Origin: Bacteroidales bacterium
GTDB lineage: Bacteria > Bacteroidota > Bacteroidia > Bacteroidales > Muribaculaceae
Assembly: GCA_030524805.1 (NCBI GenBank)
Contig: JAUNFY010000004.1
Location: forward strand, 1-64,000
Reading direction: 5' to 3'
DNA: 64,000 bases
A program made the translations under genes and the position numbers. Shown piece by piece: positions 9,265 through 17,357 of this stretch. Under the pieces are notes generated by a model, which was not told the DNA's origin, made no database searches, and saw nothing but the letters and a program-made list of their open reading frames with translations. How positions within the stretch are numbered: position 1 is the stretch's first letter; every line of letters begins with the position of its first letter.

Positions 9265-9516
9265 ATGAAAAGCAGATTTATTTTAGCGGCGCTGTCGTGC
9301 GCATGCGGTCTGGGCGCCATGGCCCAGGCTGATGCGCTGCGGTTTGATCCCGACGCCTTCACCCGCGCCCGGCTGACGATGCCCGACGAGCAGGAGGTGG
9401 CTTACAAGGCCTACGAAGGCATCTACTATGTGAGTATTCCCTGGAACCGTCCGCACTCGGGCGACTACAACCTCGACGATCTCTTCAGCTGGATTGCAAC
9501 TACACTCAAAAAATAG
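9265..9516 (+). pseudogene. Internally deleted alpha/beta-hydrolase (esterase) remnant
   Basis: 83 codons with an intact signal peptide (MKSRFILAALSCACGLGAMA). The N-terminal strand KAYEGIYYV resembles the start of Bacteroidales secreted carboxylesterase-like hydrolases. It runs directly into PWNRPHSGDYNLDDLFSWI, which resembles the extreme C-terminus of the same family, including the catalytic-His segment. The nucleophile-containing middle (several hundred residues) is absent, so this looks like an in-frame internal deletion. Family assignment rests on recalled motifs. Confidence 0.5.
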
Positions 9517-9891
9517 GGGATAAGCATAAGCAGCGAGAAGACAACAAGTTGCCCACTAAAAAACACACCACTCATATACCCTCAGCCGGAGCGTCAGACT
9601 CTCAGAAGTTTGATTCTTCGGCTGAAATTTTGTAAGTCACTCCCCTCGTAGGCTTGGGCAACATCCTCACCACCACCCTCACGCTCCTCACATGCTGCTC
9701 GCTGGCGCCCCTGTTCTTCGCATCACTGGCATTCCGGAAAAAATCATCAGTCTGACAATCTTTTCCGACTCCTGAATCGTTTATAATACAGGGAGGATTC
9801 CTCACGGGGCATCCTCCCTGACTTACATATCTTAATCTCATGCAGCAAATACACCTTGCTGCTAAATACAAATACTAAAAAACACACAAAC
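9517..9891 (+). other. Intergenic region with orphan leader motif and hairpin
   Basis: AAAAACACAC at 9559-9568 matches the pre-start motif of three nearby genes, but no gene follows it. A short frame around 9650-9755 encodes a hydrophobic stretch (GLGNILTTTLTLLTCC) without a start codon, possibly another remnant. CAGGGAGGAT (9789-9798) pairs with ATCCTCCCTG (9811-9820) in a 10-bp stem, probably a terminator or leader hairpin ahead of the aldolase gene. Confidence 0.45.
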
Positions 9892-10950
9892 ATGAATCAT
9901 TCCCAGATTGCAAGCCTTCTCGGCAAGGAAGCGGAATATCTGCTCGACCACAAATGCACCACCATCGACCGCTCCCTGCTCCATCTCCCCTCGGGCGACA
10001 CCGTCGACCGGATATGGATCGACAGCGACCGAAACATCCAGGTGCTAAACAATTTCCAGCGGCTGCTGAGCCACGGACGCCTCGCCGGCACCGGCTATCT
10101 TTCCATCCTCCCCGTCGACCAGGACATAGAGCACTCCGCCGGAGCCTCTTTTGCCCCGAATCCTATATATTTCGATCCGGAAAACATAGTGAGACTTGCC
10201 ATCGAAGGGGGCTGCAATGCCGTGGCCTCTTCTTTCGGTAACTTAGGCTCGATTGCCCGGAAATATGCCCACAAGATTCCATTCCTCGTGAAACTCAACC
10301 ACAATGAACTGCTCACCTATCCCAACAGCTTCAACCAGGTGATGTTCGGCACGGTCAAGGAAGCATGGGACATGGGCGCCGCAGCCGTGGGCGCCACCGT
10401 ATATTTCGGGTCGGAGGAAAGCCGCGATCAACTGGTGCAGGTGGCAGAAGCTTTCGAGTATGCGCATGAACTCGGCATGGTCACAGTGCTCTGGTGCTAT
10501 CTCCGCAACAGCGCCTTCAAGAAAGACGGAGTGGACTATCATGCAGCTGCCGACCTCACCGGACAGGCCGACCGCCTCGGCGTCACCATCAAGGCCGACA
10601 TCGTGAAGCAGAAACTCCCCGACGTCAACGGCGGATTCAAGGCTATCGGTTTCGGCAAATACGACGAGAAGATGTATACGCAGCTCACGAGCGAGCACCC
10701 CATCGACCTCTGCCGCTACCAGGTGGCCAACGGCTACATGGGGCGCGTGGGGCTCATCAACTCCGGCGGCGCCTCCCACGGAGAGGCCGACCTTCAGGAT
10801 GCGGTGTACACGGCTGTGGTCAACAAACGCGCCGGCGGCATGGGCCTGATATGCGGACGAAAGGCATTCCAGCGCCCCATGAATGAAGGCGTCGAGCTGC
10901 TGAATGCCATTCAGGACGTATATCTCGACAAGGATATCACCATAGCCTGA
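9892..10950 (+). CDS. fbaB: Class I fructose-bisphosphate aldolase (DhnA type)
   Basis: 352 residues, the usual size of DhnA/FbaB-type aldolases. The enzyme cleaves fructose 1,6-bisphosphate to glyceraldehyde 3-phosphate and dihydroxyacetone phosphate in the cytoplasm. The likely Schiff-base lysine is K234 in TIKADIVK. Other family signatures are [11 protein letters not shown], the GGAS segment near residue 290 and [12 protein letters not shown] near the C-terminus. The ATG at 9892 lies 4 bp after AAAAACACAC. It is a housekeeping gene standing alone between decayed genes. Confidence 0.93.
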   Translation: MNHSQIASLLGKEAEYLLDHKCTTIDRSLLHLPSGDTVDRIWIDSDRNIQVLNNFQRLLSHGRLAGTGYLSILPVDQDIEHSAGASFAPNPIYFDPENIVRLAIEGGCNAVASSFGNLGSIARKYAHKIPFLVKLNHNELLTYPNSFNQVMFGTVKEAWDMGAAAVGATVYFGSEESRDQLVQVAEAFEYAHELGMVTVLWCYLRNSAFKKDGVDYHAAADLTGQADRLGVTIKADIVKQKLPDVNGGFKAIGFGKYDEKMYTQLTSEHPIDLCRYQVANGYMGRVGLINSGGASHGEADLQDAVYTAVVNKRAGGMGLICGRKAFQRPMNEGVELLNAIQDVYLDKDITIA

Positions 10951-11049
10951 AAAAAACTCATCGGCATCAAACCGGCAAGGGCATCCGGGCGTTATATTGC
11001 CAGAAAGGGATTTCTTGATCCCCGATAACTGAAAAACACACCCACGGCC

Positions 11050-11466
11050 ATGAAAAAGACAATTCTACTACTTGCCATAGCAGCATTGAGCAGCACCTAT
11101 TGTCTTGGATACGACGATGCTGACTACAACCCGGCTTTTGCCGACGAACTGATGACGGAGGAAATGCTGATGCACTCCATCGACTGCAGCCAATGGATTG
11201 AAGACATTCCGCAGAATGTTGAACCAATCCATATCGATCCGGCCGACCAGCTCGACCTCAGATATGAGGAGATGGAATGGGACAGCGAGAACTTCCACTT
11301 CAATTACCTTCTTTACCCCTATACCGACGAGGCTTGCATTGAGCAAGCCTCGTTGCGTTATAGGCAGGCGTGTGGTGGCGGACCCTCGGCAGTGCGCGCG
11401 CCCTCCCTCACCGACCTCTACATCTGGTTCTGGTGCTTCAGAAACGAATCGCACTCGCGCCCCTGA
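11050..11466 (+). pseudogene. Degenerate copy of the neighbouring DUF3943 gene
   Basis: 138 codons with a signal peptide (MKKTILLLAIAALSSTYCLG). The segment EWDSENFHFNYLLYPYTDEA aligns with the intact DUF3943 gene at 12073 (EWDGDKWYFNYVLHPYAGAA). APSLTDLY further on matches its RPSIQDLF, but the roughly 45 intervening residues are replaced by an unrelated frame and everything after is missing. It is best read as a broken tandem paralogue. It has the same AAAAACACAC leader 8 bp before the ATG. Confidence 0.65.
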
Positions 11467-11494
11467 GGGCTAAGAAATGCAGCACATAAAAAAA

Positions 11495-11522
11495 ACCGGA
11501 AGGGGAAACATCCCTCTCCGGT
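11495..11522. terminator. Bidirectional hairpin terminator
   Basis: ACCGGA and TCCGGT pair, extended by GGG/CCC, with a T-rich run on the plus side (11523-11534) and an A run on the other side. It lies between convergent genes. Confidence 0.75.
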
Positions 11523-11551
11523 ATTTTCTTTTCTTTGCGTAAAGACACGCA

Positions 11552-11857
11552 TCAGCATTTGCAGTCGCCCTTCAACTGCTTCTTGAAGTCGTTGAGCTGC
11601 GCGAAGAATGCCGCGAACTTCTCGTTGTCGGGATATTTCTTCAATGCGTGATGCAGCAATCTCATACCGAGCACAAACTGCCGGGCATGTTTCTGCTTCA
11701 TGTCGAAATCTTTCTCTGCCCTCGCTGCCATGGCCGCGAGGTCGTGATGCCCGCCAAAGTTAAAGCAGAAGACATCCTGGATCTTGCCATCCACCACCTC
11801 GGTGACGCCTACATGGTAAGATCTTTTTTCCTTATTACAGTTACAGTCCATAATCAT
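11552..11857 (-). CDS. DUF3861 domain protein
   Basis: 101 residues, or 99 from the second ATG at 11851. It matches the DUF3861 pattern: a beta-strand-rich first half (YHVGVTEVVDGK, CFNFGGHHDL) and a helical second half with a conserved FVLGMRLL segment. It is small and cytoplasmic, with no known function. The N-terminal CNC and C-terminal CKC pairs are unusual decorations on the family core. It is monocistronic and convergent with the broken DUF3943 copy. Confidence 0.75.
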   Translation of the reverse strand: MIMDCNCNKEKRSYHVGVTEVVDGKIQDVFCFNFGGHHDLAAMAARAEKDFDMKQKHARQFVLGMRLLHHALKKYPDNEKFAAFFAQLNDFKKQLKGDCKC

Positions 11858-12072
11858 TTATTTTTATTGGTTGTCGAGTCATGCAACTCGAAAGTAAAAC
11901 GCCCTTATGCGGGAGGCGGTTTGCCGTGCGCCTTCATATTTATACTTTATTAAATGTAGGTGTTAACAATTACAAAAAGCGTCAACCCGCGGGCTCACGC
12001 CGGCGTTTTGAGGTAAACGAAAACACTATAGGCCATGGGATTCCAAGGACTATGAAAAACACACTATGAGCT

Positions 12073-13014
12073 ATGAAACACGTAATTGCCACCCTGGCTC
12101 TGATCATACTCAACTGCATTGTATGCCTCGCCAATGATAATAATGATTATGAGCCCCTCGCCACCGAGGCGATTGAAATATCCGCCACCACCCCCACAGA
12201 GGCGATGGAGATATCCGCCGCCGATCTGCAACCCTCGCTTGAGTGCGCTGCCGACGTGGTGATACCCGAGAGTCTTGAATCTTTCGCGATCGACCTCTCC
12301 GATCAGAATTATCTCAAGAATCACAAGCTGAACATTTATGAACTTCCCTACTCCCTCACCGGACGCTGCTACGACTGGAAACGCTTATGGATCAACACCG
12401 CCACTCTCACCGGTGCGTTTGTCGGATCACTTGCCGTGCTCGAATGCCTGCCGGAGGATGCCACCAACTGGAACCGCGCCGAGATTCAGAGCGTGCCGCT
12501 GTTCCAGCGATGGAAAGACCACGTCATCAAGGAAGGGCCTGAATGGGACGGCGACAAATGGTATTTCAACTATGTGCTGCACCCCTACGCCGGAGCAGCC
12601 TACTTCATGGGCGCCCGCAGCTGCGGATTCAACTTCTGGCAGTCGCTCCTCTACAGCGCGTTCATCTCCACTGTGGAATGGGAATTCGGCATCGAGGCTT
12701 TCATGGAAAGGCCTTCCATCCAGGATTTGTTCATCACCCCGATAGTCGGTTCGCTCATCGGAGAATGCTTCTACAAGTTGAAACGCCACATCGTCAGCAA
12801 CGGCTACTGCCTTGCCGGATCAAAGGTGCTCGGCAACGTCGTGGCATTCCTCATCGATCCCCTCAACCAGTTCCTGGGCCTCTTCTACGGCAATCCGAGC
12901 CGTGAGGCCGCCAAGCTCTATCTACATCAACGGAAAGTGGACCTCTCGTCGTCGTTCATCGTGGCCACACCATCCGGCCCCGGACTGGGAATCGGCCTCA
13001 CCTGCGTATTCTGA
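12073..13014 (+). CDS. DUF3943 envelope protein
   Basis: 313 residues with signal peptide (about 1-20). The DUF3943 core (about 100-270) shows WYFNYVLHPYAGAAYFMGAR, EWEFGIEAF, PSIQDLFITPIVGSLIGE, and a Gly/aromatic C-terminus suggesting an outer-membrane or periplasmic location. Function is unknown. A Thr/Ala/Glu-rich stretch with a repeated AxEISA motif follows the signal peptide (about 30-55). AAAAACACAC lies 8 bp before the start. A broken paralogue lies 0.6 kb upstream. Confidence 0.78.
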   Translation: MKHVIATLALIILNCIVCLANDNNDYEPLATEAIEISATTPTEAMEISAADLQPSLECAADVVIPESLESFAIDLSDQNYLKNHKLNIYELPYSLTGRCYDWKRLWINTATLTGAFVGSLAVLECLPEDATNWNRAEIQSVPLFQRWKDHVIKEGPEWDGDKWYFNYVLHPYAGAAYFMGARSCGFNFWQSLLYSAFISTVEWEFGIEAFMERPSIQDLFITPIVGSLIGECFYKLKRHIVSNGYCLAGSKVLGNVVAFLIDPLNQFLGLFYGNPSREAAKLYLHQRKVDLSSSFIVATPSGPGLGIGLTCVF

Positions 13015-13038
13015 TTTCGACCGCTCCCCGATAAAATG

Positions 13039-13070
13039 CGGGCGGAGAGGCCTTCCGGTCTCCCCGCCCG
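13039..13070. terminator. GC-rich hairpin between convergent genes
   Basis: CGGGCGGAGAG pairs with CTCCCCGCCCG (one mismatch) across a 10-nt loop, between the ends of the DUF3943 gene and the lipoprotein gene. Confidence 0.6.
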
Positions 13071-13106
13071 TTGTATCATGCGGATGTTGGCATCGCATGA
13101 CGCCTG

Positions 13107-14060
13107 TCATTCCGATGCTGTCAGCGTGTTCACTATCACGAGTCGTTCCGTATCGCCATCATCAGAATCAGTGTAGTCTTCATACACCCTCATCTGCTTG
13201 CCTGCGAACCTCACGGTCACGTATCCGTCGCCTTCGTATACTCCATCGGTTGAGTGGTCGTAGTATAATGTACCCTGGCTTTCATTCAGCCATTTCCAGC
13301 GCGACACTTCCACATCACCGTTGAGATAGAAGCAAAGATATGTGCCGGCTGTGGTGAAGATCACCTTGTAGCAGAATTCGCTGTCGTCGCCCAGATAGTC
13401 TTCCTCCTCTATGTCGAGGATATCATCGCCGAGCGCCTTGAAGGTAGTGGTGAGTTTACCGTTATCATACGACTGCTTGCCATGCGCGATGTATTTGCCG
13501 TTGAAGTAAGCCCAGAGTTCGAAGCTGTTCATGTCCCATGAGCGGCAGAGGCTTCTGGCCTGATCGCTCACATTCGGGGTGTCGAGCTGCACATATACCG
13601 TGGATATGATGCCCACCTGATTGGTATAAGTCATGGTAGCGTCCGACCCTGTGGCCTCGCCGAGATCTATTTCCGAGCCGTCGTCAAGACCATAACGGGA
13701 GTCGCCCAGTTTGGTGTAGCTACCGTAAAGGCCGTCGCCGATATTCACCGATCCGTTGCGGGTCGCTTCGCCACGGGTGCGCATCGGCTTGCGGTTGGTG
13801 TTGTTGCTGTACATCATCAGGTAATGCCCGTCGGCCATGAGCTCGAGCGAATAAAACGGTGCGTCGCCGTTCGGGGCCACGATGCGAACCGCGTCGTCGG
13901 CATACGGCTCAGCCGGGAGATTATTGAGGGTGAAATCTTCCGAAGGCAACGAACCGGCAGGGGGAGTGTCGTTGCCTGAAATCTTGATGTCCGGAGTGGA
14001 ACAAGCCGACACCATCATGCCAAGCAAGGCAAAGAGGAGATAAATGTGATTTTTCTTCAT
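13107..14060 (-). CDS. Predicted lipoprotein of unknown function
   Basis: 317 residues from MKKNHIYLL. A lipoprotein signal with lipobox (VSACS) places it in the envelope. The rest is predicted mostly beta, rich in Asp, Tyr and Thr, with a C-terminal acidic stretch (DSDDGD). No family is recognised. It lies 94 bp downstream of another secreted protein gene on the same strand and may be co-transcribed with it. Confidence 0.72.
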   Translation of the reverse strand: MKKNHIYLLFALLGMMVSACSTPDIKISGNDTPPAGSLPSEDFTLNNLPAEPYADDAVRIVAPNGDAPFYSLELMADGHYLMMYSNNTNRKPMRTRGEATRNGSVNIGDGLYGSYTKLGDSRYGLDDGSEIDLGEATGSDATMTYTNQVGIISTVYVQLDTPNVSDQARSLCRSWDMNSFELWAYFNGKYIAHGKQSYDNGKLTTTFKALGDDILDIEEEDYLGDDSEFCYKVIFTTAGTYLCFYLNGDVEVSRWKWLNESQGTLYYDHSTDGVYEGDGYVTVRFAGKQMRVYEDYTDSDDGDTERLVIVNTLTASE

Positions 14061-14153
14061 GATTGTTTTAGTTTTTACAAGCAAAAGTTGAAATTTAAGA
14101 GTTCAGTTATACGATGCTCCGGGAGCGTTTCCGTCTTGTGCAGCAGCCGGAGA

Positions 14154-15035
14154 TCAGAATCTGAGCGCGACATAGAAGCGCGGACCGCCCTGCTTCAGTT
14201 TGAATGTCTTGGTGGTGAAGAGATTGTCGCCGTCCTCATCATCGCCGTCGCCAAACGATGCCTGATGATATTTGATTTTGCTCCAGAGGCCTTCCACACC
14301 CACCGAGATCAGTTTGTAGGAAACGGAAGCACCTGCAGCCATGGCGCAGCCGAAGCCGTAGGAGAACTTGTCGTTCTCAAGTATTCCCGATGCCGTGGGC
14401 ATTGCATGGAAATATGCTGCCACTATTATATGGTTCCAGGGGTTGAGGCTGATGCTCGGGCCGACATGTAGCGCATATTCGAATTTGTGCATGCCAAGAT
14501 CGATTCCGAGCAGCGCACCTATCGATCCGCTGGGGTCGTCGCTCACTATGTCGTCGAAGCCATCGGAGTTGGTGTTGCCGCCGGAGCCCGAGCCGGAAGA
14601 TTCCGACAATTCGATCGATTTCAGTTTCAGTTTCGTGTAGCTGAGGTCGCAGAAGCCATAGTCAAGGCCAAACTTCAGCATCCCGAAGAGGGGCTTGGGA
14701 TGGAAATATACAGTGCTGCCCTGCTGAACGAAAACGGAGAACTGATTTTTCCATGTCATTTCCTCGCCGTCGGTGCGTTCCATGTGCGGATTGGCGAAAC
14801 CAAGCTTCCAATACTTCTTCCGCCCCCATATTTTCTTATATAGTTTCTGCTTTTCCTCGTCGTCGGCTTTCGAGATTCCGGAATCGGCCTCACTGCCGGC
14901 TACATCCACCGATGTGTTCCGCTCCATGTCGGTGCCTTCATTCCATAAAGTGGAGTCTGAGGGCAGACCCTGTGCGTTGCTTGTCGCGGCCATCCATATT
15001 GTCAGCAAAGCCGCTGCTATACGTTTAAGTGCCAT
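14154..15035 (-). CDS. Predicted outer-membrane beta-barrel protein
   Basis: 293 residues with signal peptide (cleavage near SNA-QG). Alternating hydrophobic strands end in GPRFYVALRF, with the C-terminal Phe typical of outer-membrane barrels. An acidic, Ser-rich insertion (about 145-170, with SSGSGSGG and DDIVSDD) and another acidic loop (GDGDDEDGD) look like exposed loops. Function is unknown. Confidence 0.68.
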   Translation of the reverse strand: MALKRIAAALLTIWMAATSNAQGLPSDSTLWNEGTDMERNTSVDVAGSEADSGISKADDEEKQKLYKKIWGRKKYWKLGFANPHMERTDGEEMTWKNQFSVFVQQGSTVYFHPKPLFGMLKFGLDYGFCDLSYTKLKLKSIELSESSGSGSGGNTNSDGFDDIVSDDPSGSIGALLGIDLGMHKFEYALHVGPSISLNPWNHIIVAAYFHAMPTASGILENDKFSYGFGCAMAAGASVSYKLISVGVEGLWSKIKYHQASFGDGDDEDGDNLFTTKTFKLKQGGPRFYVALRF

Positions 15036-15233
15036 GTCTGAAAAAGCCCATCTGCTATACCGGGGCTAAAGATATCGATGTTAAGATTGAATTATAGATA
15101 ATATGTAATCGCAGGCGATTTAATCAATACAGATGCAAATATATATAAAAATTTTCAATTATTAACTTTTTTTGTAAAAAAATCTCATCTCCGTCGCCGC
15201 ACGCCGCCACAATACCGCGGGCCGCGACCTCGA

Positions 15234-15266
15234 CAAAAAAACGGATGCCCGCAAAGGAGCATCCGT
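15234..15266 (-). terminator. Rho-independent terminator
   Basis: On the minus strand ACGGATGC pairs with GCATCCGT (15259-15266 with 15241-15248) and is followed by a T run. It terminates the Lys-rich protein gene whose stop is at 15363. Confidence 0.85.
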
Positions 15267-15302
15267 ATGTTTCAAAGCAGTACGCCCGTCGGGCGCGATA
15301 GC

Positions 15303-15377
15303 CTATATGTTTATATACAATAGATTTATATTCTATATGTTTGTATTCTACAGGTTTATATCCTACAGGTTTATATT
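15303..15377 (-). repeat. Five tandem 15-bp repeats containing the stop codon
   Basis: Five units of 15 bp, of the type CTACAGGTTTATATT on the plus strand and most alike at the 15363 end. Read on the minus strand in the gene's frame, the first two units each encode Asn/Asp-Ile-Asn-Leu-stop. The gene uses the stop in the first unit, so the rest lie in its 3' untranslated region just before the terminator. Confidence 0.8.
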
Positions 15378-15941
15378 GAGGTGTATGCCCGGAATCAAGG
15401 TCCACGGCGAGAGCGGCGACCAATCCACTGTTATCGTCGAGCGTTTGCCATATCTTCCCTCGTAGGGGTAGAGATACTGGGCATACATCCGGTTGCCTTT
15501 GCGGAAACGGACCACGTAGGTGCCTTCATCCACCTGCCAGACGTTGACATCCCTTCCACCACGTGCTATGCGGCTGATCATGTAGCCGAGATTGTCGTGC
15601 ACTGAATAGTGCGGATAGTGGTAGGCATGGTTATAGTGGCGGGGCCTGTATGCCGGAGGAGGCGGAGGGGGCAGCGGACGTCCCATATTGGGGCGGCCAT
15701 GTTTTTTCCACCTCTTTTCCTGCTCTTTCTTCCATTTCTTCTGCTCCTTTTTCCACTTCTTCTCCTGCTTCTTATGCCATTTATCGCGGTCTTTGTCACG
15801 TTTTTTGTCGTGACCTTTTCTTTCGTATCTGTGTTCCTTGCGGTCCTTGTCATGACCGCCACGGTGATGGTCGGCGTAGGAATATCCTGTGCCGGAAATC
15901 AGAAACAGCGTGAGGAGCGAGGTAATGATAAGACGTCGCAT
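15363..15941 (-). CDS. Secreted Lys-rich/Pro-rich protein of unknown function
   Basis: 192 residues with signal peptide (about 1-23). A very basic charged region (about 30-85) has repeated KKEQKKWKKEQ-type helices. A polyproline stretch (LPPPPPPAYRP) and a His/Tyr-rich linker follow. The compact C-terminal domain (about 120-192) contains GRDVNVWQVDEGTYVVRF and resembles small beta domains of Bacteroidales envelope proteins. The last five codons are part of a tandem DNA repeat. Function unknown. Confidence 0.7.
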   Translation of the reverse strand: MRRLIITSLLTLFLISGTGYSYADHHRGGHDKDRKEHRYERKGHDKKRDKDRDKWHKKQEKKWKKEQKKWKKEQEKRWKKHGRPNMGRPLPPPPPPAYRPRHYNHAYHYPHYSVHDNLGYMISRIARGGRDVNVWQVDEGTYVVRFRKGNRMYAQYLYPYEGRYGKRSTITVDWSPLSPWTLIPGIHLNINL

Positions 15942-16117
15942 GGCTATAAAGTTTTAAGTGTTAATAAAAAACCTGAAGTTGCCCGACATTTCCGTCTTCC
16001 TGAATCCTGCCGGTCAGCAGCAGGCATTCCCCGAAGTCAAGCAGTTCGCAAAAATCAAACAACTTCTTTACTTATAAGACCGATATATCACGTAAGGTTT
16101 ATTTCATTAACAAATTT

Positions 16118-17317
16118 TCACCATAGCCACTTCTTCCAGTCCACGTCGGCAAACATTTCGGCCCGCACGATTTCCGTGTCGGTATCATCCTCTCCGAGCA
16201 GAAACCTGCCCACAAAGGCAGCCACATCGGCATATTGGCTCACGGGCAACTGACAGTGGGGATGGCCGCCGACAATCGAGAAGCCCATCCTGCCGGCGAT
16301 TCCGAAACTCTCCCACACTCGCCTTGCGGCACGGCATGACACATAGTTGGACTCCTCGGCAAGCCATTCATAGTCAGTGTTGCCCAGCACTAAAAGGGCA
16401 CGCGGCGCTATGAGGGCAGCCACTTCATGATGGTCGATCGGCAGACGGCTCACATTATCTTCGGCAAACATGCGCATGCTCTCCTTGAACCAGGCGAAAT
16501 TGGTGCGTCCGAGCGTCTCAACATTCCCAAGCGTTTCCGACACCCGCCATGCGTCCACGCCTCCGCCTCCCGGTTCCTGCGCTATGGTCAGCGCTATCCG
16601 CTCGTCGAGCGCTCCGGCGAAGAGGGCCATCTTTCCGGCAAACGAACATCCAGTCACGCCGATATGGCGCAAGTCGATGCGCGATTTTTCGCCCACTATC
16701 TCGAGGCCGTCGATGATGCGGCTGATGCCCCACGGCCACGCGCTGTAGGCGCCCCCGGCCTCATGCTCCGGATAGAGTCGGTTGATCGGCTCCTCTCCCC
16801 TTTTCTGGGTGTGCGACATCACCTGCATGAAGTTGAACGCTATTCCGGCCACTCCCCTTTCTTTCAGCAGCTCCGGCGGCAGGGAACCATACGGGAACAT
16901 TATTCCGATCATGGCTGGGAAGGGGCCTTCCCCTTCGGGATATTCGATCACGGCCGAAAGGTCGAGTATTTCCCCCTTCTCATGCACCCTCACGCGCAAG
17001 GTGTCGCAATCCATCCAGGCCTCGACGCTGTCGCGCGCCACCGCCGGCTTCACTCCGGTTTCATAATGCTGCAGACGCTGCATTATCTCGGAGCGATGCC
17101 GCGCCCAGTCTTCAAACCGCTCGGAGCGCCCCGAGCCGTCGGCCCATGCGAAGGGATCGGGAAGAGTCCTCACTTCCGGCAGGTCGCCGATATCGGGCAG
17201 AGCGATGGCCGGATAGCCTGACGACGTATTTTCCCTATCGTATACAGCCGGGATATCCGTAGCGGCCATGGCAGTAGCCGCCACACCCGTCAATAATGAG
17301 AAAAACAGTTTTTTCAT
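16118..17317 (-). CDS. CE15-type glucuronoyl esterase, atypical motif
   Basis: 399 residues with signal peptide (about 1-19) and an alpha/beta-hydrolase fold of family CE15, which splits ester bonds between lignin alcohols and the glucuronic acid side groups of xylan. Visible catalytic set: S225 in GCSFAGK, E248 in AQEPGGGG, and H354 in GGHPHCQ. The usual motif is G-C-S-R-x-G-K; here the conserved Arg that helps form the oxyanion hole is Phe226, while Lys229 is kept. It is last in the 26.0-16.1 kb operon, 40 bp after GH127, which fits a role on decorated xylan. Confidence 0.8.
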   Translation of the reverse strand: MKKLFFSLLTGVAATAMAATDIPAVYDRENTSSGYPAIALPDIGDLPEVRTLPDPFAWADGSGRSERFEDWARHRSEIMQRLQHYETGVKPAVARDSVEAWMDCDTLRVRVHEKGEILDLSAVIEYPEGEGPFPAMIGIMFPYGSLPPELLKERGVAGIAFNFMQVMSHTQKRGEEPINRLYPEHEAGGAYSAWPWGISRIIDGLEIVGEKSRIDLRHIGVTGCSFAGKMALFAGALDERIALTIAQEPGGGGVDAWRVSETLGNVETLGRTNFAWFKESMRMFAEDNVSRLPIDHHEVAALIAPRALLVLGNTDYEWLAEESNYVSCRAARRVWESFGIAGRMGFSIVGGHPHCQLPVSQYADVAAFVGRFLLGEDDTDTEIVRAEMFADVDWKKWLW

Positions 17318-17357
17318 GGCTTCAGTTTACTGGTCACGTTATTGGTCACGACGAATG

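Noticed and set aside
15124..15423. Minus-strand frame with a pentapeptide repeat (YKPVG, YKPVE, YKHIE)
   Set aside because: The repeat is only another frame of the 15-bp tandem DNA repeat. The frame runs through the terminator and overlaps a better-supported gene.
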